Of a stretch of 64,000 bases of DNA, positions 7,757 to 16,128 are shown piece by piece. Below the pieces are notes generated by a model. The model searched no databases. It saw only the letters and a program-made list of their open reading frames with translations, and was not told where the DNA came from. Source of the DNA: Bradyrhizobium diazoefficiens (GTDB taxonomy: Bacteria > Pseudomonadota > Alphaproteobacteria > Rhizobiales > Xanthobacteraceae). The stretch spans positions 30,784 to 94,783 of the forward strand of contig NZ_JAFCKW010000022.1 of the NCBI RefSeq assembly GCF_018129965.1. Reading direction: 5' to 3'. Numbering within the stretch: position 1 is the first letter of the stretch; every line of letters begins with the position of its first letter. The position numbers and the translations under genes were made by a program.

Positions 7757-8842
7757 ATGGGTGGGGATGGAGTTAGCGACTTCCTCGCGGGTGGCGGCGA
7801 GATGGGCGCTCTGACGCGTGCGTTCGACTGGTCGACCACGCCGATCGGCTCCCCGGACACCTGGCCGCAAAGTCTTCGGGTGACGGTGCGGCTCGTTCTG
7901 ACCTCGCGCCATCCGATGTTCATCTGGTGGGGGCCAGACCTCATCCAGTTCTACAATGACGCCTACCGGGCGACGATGGGGCCCGAAAGACATCCAAGCG
8001 CTCTCGGAGCGCGGGGGCGCGAGTGCTGGGCCGAGATCTGGGACATCATCGGTCCCCAGATCGAGTACGTCATGTCGGGCCAGGGCGCGACGTGGCATGA
8101 GGACCAGCTGGTCCCTGTCACGCGTCACGGTCGCCGCGAGGACGTCTGGTGGACATACAGCTTTGGCCCGATCGATCTCGACGGCAAGGTGGGCGGCGTG
8201 CTCGTGGTCTGCAAGGACGTCACGTCCGAACACATGGGACGGGAGGCGCTGCACCTCATCAATGAGGAGCTGAAGCATCGCGTCAAGAACACGCTTGCCG
8301 TGCTGAGCGCAGTCGCAGCCCAGACATTTCGCGACCCCGCGAGCAAGTCAGATCTCGAAAAATACCAGGCGCGCCTTGCCGCGTTCGGACGTGCGCACGA
8401 CCTGTTGACCGCGGCCAATTGGGCTGCGGCGCCGCTTCAGGATGTGATCGACAACGCGCTGATGCCTCATCGGACGGGCGAAAGCCGCTTCGCGGTCACG
8501 GGTCCTTCGCTCGTCGTCAAATCCCGACAGGCCCTCGCCCTGTCGCTGGCAATCCACGAGCTGGCGACCAATGCCTTGAAGTATGGCGCTCTGACCGCGG
8601 CGAGCGGCCACGTCTCGATTACATGGACTGCGGGGGATCAGGACGGAGAGCCGAAGTTCGTTTTCGTCTGGCAGGAGTTTGGCGGTCCCATGGTGGCGAA
8701 GCCCGACCGTGCGGGCTTTGGTTCGCGTCTCATTTCCCGGGTGCTGGAAGACGATTTCAGAGGCGAGGTCGAGGTTTCCTATGATGCGACCGGCCTCGTT
8801 TGTCGCCTGACGGCGCCGCTCGAGACGCTGGCGACGTCCTGA
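7757..8842 (+). CDS. HWE-family sensor histidine kinase with N-terminal PAS-like domain
   Basis: 361 aa from ATG 7757, with AAGG eight bases upstream; an in-frame TTG at 7739 is an alternative start. Residues about 20-160 resemble a PAS sensor of the type found in HWE kinases (FDWSTTPIGSPDTWPQSL ... FIWWGPDLIQFYNDAY). The kinase core has the phospho-acceptor His174 in NEELKHRVKNTLAVL, the N box IHELATNALKYGAL and the W-x-E of FVFVWQEFGGP, the features that name the HWE family. There is no transmembrane segment, so it is a cytoplasmic sensor. No response regulator adjoins it. HWE kinases often feed PhyR/EcfG stress signalling, but here that is inference. Confidence 0.92.
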   Translation: MGGDGVSDFLAGGGEMGALTRAFDWSTTPIGSPDTWPQSLRVTVRLVLTSRHPMFIWWGPDLIQFYNDAYRATMGPERHPSALGARGRECWAEIWDIIGPQIEYVMSGQGATWHEDQLVPVTRHGRREDVWWTYSFGPIDLDGKVGGVLVVCKDVTSEHMGREALHLINEELKHRVKNTLAVLSAVAAQTFRDPASKSDLEKYQARLAAFGRAHDLLTAANWAAAPLQDVIDNALMPHRTGESRFAVTGPSLVVKSRQALALSLAIHELATNALKYGALTAASGHVSITWTAGDQDGEPKFVFVWQEFGGPMVAKPDRAGFGSRLISRVLEDDFRGEVEVSYDATGLVCRLTAPLETLATS

Positions 8843-8843
8843 A

Positions 8844-10205
8844 TTATTTCCGCACGCAGATCACGCGCACCACAGCGGCGCCCGCATCCGTCGACGTGCC
8901 GTTCGCGGGCACTGCATTCGCCTTCATGAAATCGCGCACGACGTCGGCGGAGATCATCACGGCCTGCGATGCGGGCACGGACGTCGCGGGTCCTGCAACC
9001 ATCGCCGGCTTCAACAGCGCGACGCCGGCGAACTTGCCGTCGCCGTCGATGACCGGACTTCCTGAAAACCCGACGGACGGCGGCGGAGACAGCGCGGCAA
9101 CGCCGCTGGTGACGGGCGCGAGCGCAGCCTTGAGGCCCGACACGCCGGCGGCGCCGCCTTGGCTCTGCGGATCGGCGATGCCGATGATGTCGACATTCGT
9201 CTTCGCCACGCCGTTCGCGAGGCTGAGCGGCTTCAGGCCACGCGCGCCATAGATGTGCAGCAGGGCGAGATCGTGCTCCTTGTCCTCGGCAAGGCGGTCG
9301 GCATTGCCGTAGCCGGCGATCGTGATGGCGAGGCAGCCATCACTGACGAGACGATCGGCCAGAATCGCGCCGTCGTCGCTGACGACGATGCCGGTCCCGT
9401 ATTCGACCGTCTTGCGCGGCGCCGGCCCGGCTTGCGGTCCTGCAGGGAACGCGTTGAACGCGCTCGACATCGCGATCACGACCGGCTCGACCGTGTTCTC
9501 GGTCGCCTGGTCGTAGAGAATCGTCATGATGCGGACTTCATCGCCCTTGAAGGTTCCGCGCACGTAGAACTTCTTCAGGCCCTGCAATCCTGACAGCACG
9601 AAGAAATCGGGCTTCACCACGGTGTAGTCGACCTTGCGCCCGGCCGGCTCCTTCTTCTCGAACTCGGCAAGCTTGGCGGTGGTGGGATTGGTCTCCTTGC
9701 GGCGGCTGAGCAGCACCTGCACCGTTCCGGTCGGCGAGCTCCATTTCGAACCGTTGGCATCGCTGGCCTGCTGCGGCACCAGTTTCGATGGAATGCCGAG
9801 CCGCGCGCCGCTGGTCGTCTCCGTGACCATCTTCCAGCCGACGCTCTCCTGCTTCCGCCGCGCGGTCTCGGCGAGCGCGGCGCGCTCCTGCGGGTTGAGC
9901 ACGCCGGTCGGCTTGCTGCCCTTGAGCTTCTGATACTCCTTGATGGCGTCGACCATGCGCGCGCTGACGTCGCCGGTGATGGCGCCGTTGTATTGGCCGA
10001 CCCAGGCGAGGTCGGACTGTAGCGAGAGCCGTTCCGCCTGCGCCATGCCGTCCGCGGTTTCCGAAGGCGTCTGCAGGGCAGGCGGCTTGATCGGCACGGT
10101 CTGGACCAGCTTGGGTTTGGCGCCGGGGAGCTGAGGCGTCGTCATTTGCGCGCTCGCGCCCGTGGTAGCCGTCAACATCAGTGTTGCCGCAAGCATCGAT
10201 CTCAT
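8844..10205 (-). CDS. Secreted PG-binding/trypsin-like protein lacking the catalytic His
   Basis: 453 aa from ATG 10205, which puts a clean signal peptide at the N-terminus (MRSMLAATLMLTATTGASA, cut before Gln). Longer in-frame starts exist at 10250 and 10268. Residues about 55-115 look like a peptidoglycan-binding repeat (DLAWVGQYNGAITG ... AIKEYQKLKG). The C-terminal half is trypsin-like: GTGIVVSDDGAILADRLV, EDKEHDLALLHI (Asp312) and GFSGSPVIDGDGK (Ser381). The His expected in the AHVV motif is Leu286 (ADRLVSDGC), so the triad is broken. Its stop lies two bases from the convergent kinase stop. It is probably a periplasmic binding or scaffold protein rather than an active protease. Confidence 0.8.
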   Translation of the reverse strand: MRSMLAATLMLTATTGASAQMTTPQLPGAKPKLVQTVPIKPPALQTPSETADGMAQAERLSLQSDLAWVGQYNGAITGDVSARMVDAIKEYQKLKGSKPTGVLNPQERAALAETARRKQESVGWKMVTETTSGARLGIPSKLVPQQASDANGSKWSSPTGTVQVLLSRRKETNPTTAKLAEFEKKEPAGRKVDYTVVKPDFFVLSGLQGLKKFYVRGTFKGDEVRIMTILYDQATENTVEPVVIAMSSAFNAFPAGPQAGPAPRKTVEYGTGIVVSDDGAILADRLVSDGCLAITIAGYGNADRLAEDKEHDLALLHIYGARGLKPLSLANGVAKTNVDIIGIADPQSQGGAAGVSGLKAALAPVTSGVAALSPPPSVGFSGSPVIDGDGKFAGVALLKPAMVAGPATSVPASQAVMISADVVRDFMKANAVPANGTSTDAGAAVVRVICVRK

Positions 10206-10301
10206 GACAAATCCAGCCAGCCCATTGAACGCAATGCCATTCAAGCACATCTCGTTGGTCGTGAACAATGTTGGGGCGGTTCAGGTGGCGATAGAGGCCA
10301 C

Positions 10302-10414
10302 GCGTTCAGGTCCTCATGCTGAGGAGCAGCCTCAAGGCCGCGTCTCGAAGGATGGCCCCGGGCGAGATCGGGGCCCTCATGGTGAGATGCGCGTGCCGCG
10401 CTCCGCACCATGAG
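10302..10414. repeat. Palindromic intergenic repeat (CCTCATG...CATGAGG family)
   Basis: TCAGGTCCTCATGCTGAGGAG starts a run of nested inverted repeats (GGCCCCGGGCGAGATCGGGGCC; GGCCCTCATGGTGAGATGCG; CGCACCATGAGGA). It fills the gap between the protease-like gene and moeB. I recall this as a common Bradyrhizobium intergenic family. Confidence 0.65.
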
Positions 10415-10438
10415 GATTGAGAGGAACGAAGGACGACG

Positions 10439-11242
10439 ATGCTGAGCCCGGACGAACTCGAACGCTATGCCCGCCATATCGTGCTGCGCGATGTCGGCGG
10501 ACCGGGCCAGGCTGCGCTGAAACGCGCCTCCGTGCTGGTGATCGGCGCCGGCGGGCTCGGCGCGCCCGCTCTGATGTATCTGGCCGCCGCCGGCATCGGC
10601 ACGCTCGGCGTGGTCGATGACGACGTCGTCTCGCTGTCCAACCTCCAGCGTCAGGTGATCCACGCGACGCCCGATATCGGCCGGCACAAGGTCGAGAGTG
10701 CGGGCGAGCGGATCGCGGCGCTCAATCCGCATGTCCGCTTCGTCGGCCACGCCACCTGGTTCAACGCCGACAATGCGCTCGGCCTGATCGGCGACTACGA
10801 TCTCGTGCTCGACGGCTCCGACAATTTTGCGACGCGCTATCTGGTATCCGACGCCTGCTTCTTCGCGAAGAAGCCGCTGATCACGGCGGCGCTCGGCACT
10901 TTCGACGGCTCGCTCACCACCATCCGCGCGCATGAGACGAATGCCGACGGCGTGTTCAATCCGACCTATCGCTGCCTGTTTCCGGAGGCGCCGCCGCCCG
11001 GCACGGTGCCGGCCTGCGCGGAGGCCGGCGTCATGGGTGCGCTCGCGGGCATGATGGGGTCGATGATGGCGCTGGAGGCGATCCGCGAGATCGTCGGCTT
11101 CGGCGAGGGCCTCGTCGGCCGCCTCCTGATGATCGACGCGCGCGCGATGCGCTTCGAGACGCTGCGCTACGCGCGGGATCCCGCCAATCCGCTCAATGGC
11201 GATGGGCCGGTCATGACGGACCTCAGCGCCCATCGCAGCTGA
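10439..11242 (+). CDS. moeB: MoeB/ThiF-family adenylyltransferase
   Basis: 267 aa. An E1-like enzyme that adenylates the C-terminal Gly of a ubiquitin-like sulfur carrier (MoaD in molybdopterin synthesis, or ThiS). It has the nucleotide motif VIGAGGLGAP, SNLQRQVIH, the ATP-binding Asp in LDGSDNFATRY and the conserved Cys in PACAEAGVMG. Only one of the four E. coli MoeB zinc ligands remains: CYRC is TYRC, and the C-terminal CxxC is replaced by RDPANPLNG. A structural zinc is therefore unlikely. No molybdopterin or thiamine genes adjoin it. Confidence 0.88.
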   Translation: MLSPDELERYARHIVLRDVGGPGQAALKRASVLVIGAGGLGAPALMYLAAAGIGTLGVVDDDVVSLSNLQRQVIHATPDIGRHKVESAGERIAALNPHVRFVGHATWFNADNALGLIGDYDLVLDGSDNFATRYLVSDACFFAKKPLITAALGTFDGSLTTIRAHETNADGVFNPTYRCLFPEAPPPGTVPACAEAGVMGALAGMMGSMMALEAIREIVGFGEGLVGRLLMIDARAMRFETLRYARDPANPLNGDGPVMTDLSAHRS

Positions 11243-11251
11243 TTGAAGCCG

Positions 11252-12259
11252 CTACTTGGTCGCCAGCTTCTCGCTGTCGAGATGCGCCATCTGGTCGGCG
11301 GCGTAGCGCGTGCCGGCGGCAACGTTCGGCGGGAAGGCCTTTGCCAGCGTGGTCAGATGAGCCGGCGTTAACGTCACCTTCGTTGCGCCCAGTGCTTCGC
11401 TGAGACGGTTGCGGGTCTTGGCGCCGATCAGTGGCACGATCTCCTGGCCTTGCGCCGCCACCCAGGCGATCGCGACCTGCGCCGGTGTTGCACCGATCTC
11501 TGTGGCGACGGCGCGAAGCTGCTCTGCCAGCGCCAGATTGGCATCGAGGTTCGCGCCCTGGAAGCGCGGGCTCATCAGCCGGTAGTCCTTGCCGATCTTG
11601 CCGGAGTCCTTCGACCAATGGCCGCTGATCAGGCCGCGCGCCAGCACGCCGTAAGCGGTGATGGCGATGCCGAGCTCGCGGCAAGTCTTCAGAATATCGC
11701 GCTCGATGCCGCGCTCGATCAGCGAATATTCGATCTGGAGATCGACGATCGGATGCACAGCATGCGCGCGACGAATGGTGTCGGAGCCGACCTCGGACAG
11801 GCCGATATGCTTGATGTAACCGGCCTTCACCATCGCGGCGATGCCGCCGATCGTCTCCTCGATGGGAATGCTGGGATCAAGCCGCGCCGGGCGATAGATG
11901 TCGATGTAGTCGGTGCCGAGCCGTTGCAGCGAATAAGCGAGGAAGTTTCTCGTCGCCGCCGGCCGCGAATCGAACCCGACGAATTCACCGGCGGGACCGC
12001 GCAGTGCGCCGTACTTCACACTGAGCTGTACCTTGTCGCGGGGGACATTCGTCAGCGCCTCGCGGATCAGCATTTCATTGTGGCCCATCGCGTAGAAATC
12101 GCCGGTGTCGATCAGCGTGATGCCCGCGTCGAGTGCCGCATGGAGCGTGGCGATGCTCTCGCCGCGATCGGACGGGCCATAGGCATCCGACATCGCCATG
12201 CAGCCGAGGCCAAGGGAGGAGACGTTGGGGCCGGTTGAACCGAGTTTGCGCTGTTCCAT
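11252..12259 (-). CDS. Aldo/keto reductase with replaced catalytic His
   Basis: 335 aa from ATG 12259, supported by AAGGAGAG seven bases upstream. It is an NADPH-dependent oxidoreductase of the AKR superfamily (MEQRKLGSTGPNVSSLGLGCM ... DTGDFYAMGHNE ... LIGAKTRNRLSEAL). Of the tetrad Asp-Tyr-Lys-His, Asp51, Tyr56 and Lys82 are present, but the His of the usual YYQHRVDP is Ala125 in IYRPARLDP. The barrel is otherwise full length. It is divergent from a LysR gene that probably controls it. Substrate unknown. Confidence 0.9.
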   Translation of the reverse strand: MEQRKLGSTGPNVSSLGLGCMAMSDAYGPSDRGESIATLHAALDAGITLIDTGDFYAMGHNEMLIREALTNVPRDKVQLSVKYGALRGPAGEFVGFDSRPAATRNFLAYSLQRLGTDYIDIYRPARLDPSIPIEETIGGIAAMVKAGYIKHIGLSEVGSDTIRRAHAVHPIVDLQIEYSLIERGIERDILKTCRELGIAITAYGVLARGLISGHWSKDSGKIGKDYRLMSPRFQGANLDANLALAEQLRAVATEIGATPAQVAIAWVAAQGQEIVPLIGAKTRNRLSEALGATKVTLTPAHLTTLAKAFPPNVAAGTRYAADQMAHLDSEKLATK

Positions 12260-12361
12260 GATGGCTCTCCTTGAAAAGGCGGCGCCTGATGGACGCCGCG
12301 TGACGAGGCCTGATATGCGCCTGCCCGATTGCCGCGATAAGCTGGACAATGCGGAATAACG

Positions 12362-12379
12362 TGTTCACATTGGCGAACA
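12362..12379. promoter_or_regulatory. Dyad abutting the LysR start, candidate operator
   Basis: TGTTC-N8-GAACA immediately precedes the LysR ATG in the 120-bp divergent AKR-LysR intergenic region. LysR proteins commonly bind interrupted dyads (T-N11-A type) between divergent genes. The repeat is seen; its role is inferred. Confidence 0.35.
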
Positions 12380-13282
12380 ATGGCTGATCCCGACCTGCGC
12401 GATCTCGACGCCTTCGTGGCGGTGGCCCGCACCCGCAATTTCCGTCGTGCGGCGATCGAAATTCGTGTGTCGGTGTCGAGCCTTAGCCAGCGATTGCGGG
12501 ATCTGGAGGAGCGCCTCGGCGTACGCCTGATGAACCGCACCACCCGCAGCGTGGCGCTCACTGAGGCGGGGGAACTGTTGCTGTCTCGGGTGGCGCCCGC
12601 CTTGCGCGACGTCGGCGAAGCCCTGGACCAAATCCGGGGCCTGCGCGAGATCGCATCAGGCCGCCTGCGCATCAACGCGCCGCCGCCGGCCGTCGACCTC
12701 GTGCTGGCACCGATGGTGGGCCCCTTCCTCGCGGCCCATCCGCAGGTTGATCTCGACATGGTTTCCGAAAGCGGTTTCGTCGATATCGTGAGCGGGGGCT
12801 ACGACGCCGGTGTGCGCTATGGCGAGCACCTCGCGCTGGACATGGTCGCGATACCGCTGAGCGGTCCGCAAAGATATGTCGTCGTCGCGTCGCCTGCCTA
12901 CCTCGCGCGACGCGGGAGGCCGAAGCATCCAAAGGATCTGCTCGAGCATGATTGTATCCGCCCGCGCTATTCGAACGGCGTCATGCACGATCTTGAGTTC
13001 GAGAAAGCCGGCCAGATCGTGAAGGTCGATCCGCCGGCAAAATTGATCTCAACCAATATGAACCTCGCGATGCGCGCCGCGCGCGATGGCGTCGGCATCT
13101 GGGCGACGCTCGATGGCTATGTCGGTGACGCCGTGAAGTCCGGCGCGCTGGTCAGCTTGATGGAAGACTGGTGCGAGCCGTTTCCCGGCCCGTTCCTGTA
13201 CTATCCGAGCCGGCGCCAGACGCCGCCCGCTTTGCGCGCCTTCATCGATTTCGTCGCCGACTGGCGTAAGCGCAGCAAATAA
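12380..13282 (+). CDS. LysR-family transcriptional regulator
   Basis: 300 aa. The N-terminal winged helix-turn-helix is at about 7-65 (LRDLDAFVAVARTRNFRRAAIEIRVS, then SSLSQRLRDLEERLG and NRTTRSVALTEAG). A periplasmic-binding-protein-like effector domain follows (SGRLRINAPPPAVDLVLAP ...). It belongs to the group that regulates divergent oxidoreductases. The neighbouring aldo/keto reductase is the likely target. Effector unknown. Confidence 0.93.
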   Translation: MADPDLRDLDAFVAVARTRNFRRAAIEIRVSVSSLSQRLRDLEERLGVRLMNRTTRSVALTEAGELLLSRVAPALRDVGEALDQIRGLREIASGRLRINAPPPAVDLVLAPMVGPFLAAHPQVDLDMVSESGFVDIVSGGYDAGVRYGEHLALDMVAIPLSGPQRYVVVASPAYLARRGRPKHPKDLLEHDCIRPRYSNGVMHDLEFEKAGQIVKVDPPAKLISTNMNLAMRAARDGVGIWATLDGYVGDAVKSGALVSLMEDWCEPFPGPFLYYPSRRQTPPALRAFIDFVADWRKRSK

Positions 13283-13285
13283 AAC

Positions 13286-14287
13286 TCAGAGCATGCTCGG
13301 CAGCACGCGATCCGGCGGTTTGTGGGCGTCGAGGAAGGTGCGGATGTTGATGATCACCTTCTCGCCCATCTCGACCCGGCCTTCGATCGTGGCCGAGCCC
13401 ATATGCGGCAGCAGCGTCACCTTGCCGGCCTTGGCAAGCCGCACCAGCTTCGGATTGACCGCGGGCTCGTGCTCGTAGACGTCGAGGCCGGCACCGGCGA
13501 TCTCGCCGCCTTCGATCAGCTTGATCAGCGTGTCCTCGTCGGTCACCTCGCCGCGCGCGGTGTTGACGATGTAGGCGTCCTTCCGGATCAGCTTCAGCCG
13601 CCGCGCCGAGAGCAGATGATAGGTCGCCGGCGTATGCGGGCAGTTGACCGAGATGATGTCCATCCGCGCCAGCATCTGGTCGAGGCTTTCCCAATAGGTC
13701 GCCCCTAACTCCTCGGCGATCTTCGGCGCGACCGGGCGGCGGTTGTGATAGTGGATCTGCAGGCCGAAGGCGCGGGCGCGGCGCGCCACGGCCTGGCCGA
13801 TGCGGCCCATGCCGATGATGCCGAGACGTTTGCCCCCGATGCGGTGGCCGAGCATCCAGGTCGGCGACCAGCCGGCCCAGGGCTTTCCCTCGGTCAGGAT
13901 CGAGGCGCCCTCGATCATCCGGCGCGGCACGGCCAGGATCAGCGCCATGGTCATGTCGGCGGTGTCTTCGGTCAGGACCTTCGGCGTGTTGGTCACGGTG
14001 ATGCCGCGGGCATGTGCGGCTTCGACGTCGATATTGTCGACGCCGTTGCCGAAATTCGCGATCAGGCGGAGCTTGCAGTCGGGCTGGTTGACGATGTCGG
14101 CGCTGATGTGGTCGGTGACGGTCGGAACCAGCACGTCGGCGGTGCGCGCGGCCTCCGCGATCTGCTCGGCCGACATCGGTATGTCCTCGAGATTGATCCG
14201 CGCGTCGAACAGTTCGCGCATCCGGGTCTCGATCGAGTCCGGCAGCTTGCGCGTCACCACGACGAGGGGCTTTTTCTTCACCGACAT
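13286..14287 (-). CDS. D-2-hydroxyacid dehydrogenase (glyoxylate reductase-like)
   Basis: 333 aa. An NAD(P)-dependent D-isomer hydroxyacid dehydrogenase, probably reducing glyoxylate or hydroxypyruvate. The Rossmann motif is GIIGMGRIGQAVARRARAFG. Catalytic-domain marks are LIANFGNGVDNIDVEAA, VNTARGEVTDEDTL (Arg), AGLDVYEHEP (Glu) and LLPHMGSATIEGR (His). Length is typical of GyaR/GhrB enzymes. It is convergent with the LysR gene, only three bases from its stop. Confidence 0.9.
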   Translation of the reverse strand: MSVKKKPLVVVTRKLPDSIETRMRELFDARINLEDIPMSAEQIAEAARTADVLVPTVTDHISADIVNQPDCKLRLIANFGNGVDNIDVEAAHARGITVTNTPKVLTEDTADMTMALILAVPRRMIEGASILTEGKPWAGWSPTWMLGHRIGGKRLGIIGMGRIGQAVARRARAFGLQIHYHNRRPVAPKIAEELGATYWESLDQMLARMDIISVNCPHTPATYHLLSARRLKLIRKDAYIVNTARGEVTDEDTLIKLIEGGEIAGAGLDVYEHEPAVNPKLVRLAKAGKVTLLPHMGSATIEGRVEMGEKVIINIRTFLDAHKPPDRVLPSML

Positions 14288-14610
14288 GTCCTGCCCTCAT
14301 GAGGCGCTGCAGGCCGCCCCTGTCGCCAAAGGCCGGCCGTTCAGTCCTCATTAACCCGGTTGTTCGACACTGCGATGGCCGTGTCGTCCCCGGCGTTTCC
14401 TTCAAGCTCTCCCGAGATTTCCGGCCGGAAAATCGGGGCAAACTGGTTGTTCAAGTGTCCGTCCTCTCTAGCAGAAGGCCGGGCCAAGACAAGAACCACG
14501 GGCGAAGGGCTCGGGAACACCCGCGTGGGGCGGGGCAAGGTCAATGCGGCAGCGTTTTGGAATTGGCGTGAGAAACCGGCCCGGCCGGGGTCTCGACAGG
14601 AGGCGGGTTG
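14288..14610. other. Intergenic region with no recognisable gene
   Basis: 323 bp between the dehydrogenase start and the SH3 protein. I see no gene-like frame, tRNA or clear palindrome. It presumably holds the two divergent promoters. AGGAGG at 14598-14603 is the ribosome-binding site of the next gene. Confidence 0.5.
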
Positions 14611-15141
14611 ATGGCGTTGGGGCGTTTTTGTTCAGTGATGGCGCTCGCTTGCAGCTGGTTGAGCGTCTCCGTGAGCCCCGGGCATTCGGCCAAGGACAAC
14701 ACCCCCCAGACTGCCAGCGGCCTGCCGGTGCCGCGCTATGTCAGCCTCAAATCGGATCACGTGAACGTCCGCGCCGGCCCGACCAAGGACAATGATGTGG
14801 CCTGGGTCTACACCAGGTCCGGCCTGCCGGTCGAAATCACCGCGGAGTTCGAGAACTGGCGCCGGGTGCGCGATTCCGAAGGCGCCGAGGGCTGGGTCTA
14901 TCACTCGCTGCTGTCGGGTCGCCGCACCGCGGTCGTGACCATGAAGCACAAGGACGAACTCGCGCCGATCTACGATCGCGCCGATACCGACAGCGCGGTT
15001 GCGGCCAGGCTTCAGGCCGGCGTCGTGACGCAGGTGAAGAAGTGCAATGCAAGCTGGTGTCGCGTCAGCGGCAATGGCTTCGACGGCTGGATCCAGCAGG
15101 AGCGCCTCTGGGGCGTCTACGCGGACGAACAGGTCAACTGA
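14611..15141 (+). CDS. Exported SH3-domain protein
   Basis: 176 aa from ATG 14611, seven bases after AGGAGG. The N-terminal hydrophobic stretch (FCSVMALACSWLSVSVSPGHS) looks like a signal peptide with a cut near residue 26. Two bacterial SH3-like repeats follow: YVSLKSDHVNVRAGPTKDND to EGWVYHSLLSG, and a second ending SWCRVSGNGFDGWIQQERLWG. This is the SH3_4 type of alphaproteobacterial proteins. Such modules are thought to bind peptidoglycan. Exact function unknown. Confidence 0.85.
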   Translation: MALGRFCSVMALACSWLSVSVSPGHSAKDNTPQTASGLPVPRYVSLKSDHVNVRAGPTKDNDVAWVYTRSGLPVEITAEFENWRRVRDSEGAEGWVYHSLLSGRRTAVVTMKHKDELAPIYDRADTDSAVAARLQAGVVTQVKKCNASWCRVSGNGFDGWIQQERLWGVYADEQVN

Positions 15142-15157
15142 CCCGAAGGGTCCTCCG

Positions 15158-15275
15158 GGGCGATGCGTCAGCATCGAACCCTGGATCTCGCGATTCCGGG
15201 CTCGGTGCTACGCACCGTCCCGGAATGACGGCGCCTAACGACAACGGCCGGGACAAAGCCCGGCCATGACGAAAT
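15158..15275. repeat. Two adjoining palindromic intergenic repeats
   Basis: GGGGCGATGCGTCAGCATCG ... CTCGCGATTCCGGGCTCGG ... CCGTCCCGGAATGACG is of the same family as 48061-48143. It is followed by GGCCGGGACAAAGCCCGGCC-atgacga, of the same family as the left part of 17941-18065. They lie between the SH3 gene and the irr 3' end and could act as a two-way transcription end. Confidence 0.7.
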
Positions 15276-15296
15276 CAGCCTGAATTCGGCGAAATC

Positions 15297-15779
15297 TCAG
15301 CGCTTCTTGCGCAGGCGCACGACCATGTCGATGCGCGCGATCTCGTAACCCTCCGGCACCTCCGGCATCTTGGACAGCGCCAGATGCGGATCCTCGATGT
15401 CGACCAGCTCGTGGCTGTTCTCGAGATAGTAGTGGTGGTGGGTGGTGACGTTGGTGTCGAAATAGGTCTTGGTGCCGTCCACGCTGACCTGACGCAGCAG
15501 GCCGGCGTCGGTGAGCTGGTTCAGCGTGTTGTAGACGGTCGCGAGCGACACCGGGACCTTGGCCAGGGTCGCTTCCTCGTAGAGCATTTCCGCCGTCAGG
15601 TGGCGCGCACCCTTCCCGAACAGGAGCCAGCCCAGCGCCATGCGCTGGCGCGTCGGACGAAGCCCCGCGGACTGGAGCATTTCGTTGACGTCATGCCACG
15701 GGCAGCCGGTCAGCGCCGGCTGACGGCCGGACATCAGGGCTGCGTGGACGTCGTCGTGATGCGCTGTATTCTCACTCAT
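15297..15779 (-). CDS. irr: Iron response regulator Irr (Fur superfamily)
   Basis: 160 aa. Global heme-sensing regulator of iron-dependent genes in Rhizobiales. It carries the N-terminal heme regulatory motif GCPWHDVNEML (Cys26-Pro27), through which heme triggers Irr decay in Bradyrhizobium, and the second, His-rich heme site THHHYYLE. The winged-helix part is typical (GLRPTRQRMALGWLLFG, then VSLATVYNTLNQL). The presence of the heme motif points to Bradyrhizobium rather than Rhizobium Irr. It is divergent from fabA, with Fur-type hexamers upstream. Confidence 0.97.
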   Translation of the reverse strand: MSENTAHHDDVHAALMSGRQPALTGCPWHDVNEMLQSAGLRPTRQRMALGWLLFGKGARHLTAEMLYEEATLAKVPVSLATVYNTLNQLTDAGLLRQVSVDGTKTYFDTNVTTHHHYYLENSHELVDIEDPHLALSKMPEVPEGYEIARIDMVVRLRKKR

Positions 15780-15834
15780 TTCCAGATTTCGGGCACGCGT
15801 GGGACACTCACTCCAGGCAATATATGGACAGATA

Positions 15835-15857
15835 GATGCAGATGCAAGTTTCTCGCA
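15835..15857 (-). promoter_or_regulatory. Candidate Fur-binding hexamer repeats in the irr promoter
   Basis: On the irr strand the order is TGCGAG-N5-TGCATC-TGCATC (15857 down to 15835), 56-78 bp upstream of the irr ATG. This matches my memory of the three imperfect direct-repeat hexamers described as the non-classical Fur site of the B. japonicum irr promoter. The fur gene itself is at 44407-44862. Confidence 0.7.
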
Positions 15858-16128
15858 ACTAGAGAGGTTCTAATCAGGCCGGGAACCTGGCGAATGCGAC
15901 GTCACTTTACCTTCATGAGACCGCTTTGCTACCCGAAATCGCCTGTGTTAGAGAGCCCGCGGCTTCGCTGAACCGATCTTGGCGCGACCGGGCATTGAGG
16001 CCTGGTCCAGGCCATCCGGTCTCTCGGCATTCGCGCCTGATCAAGGCCATTGGCGCTGCATTCCGGATGAAACGGGGCCCATTTTGCCAGAAACGCCGCT
16101 CAATCGGGGTTCAAACAGAGGCTTCCGC

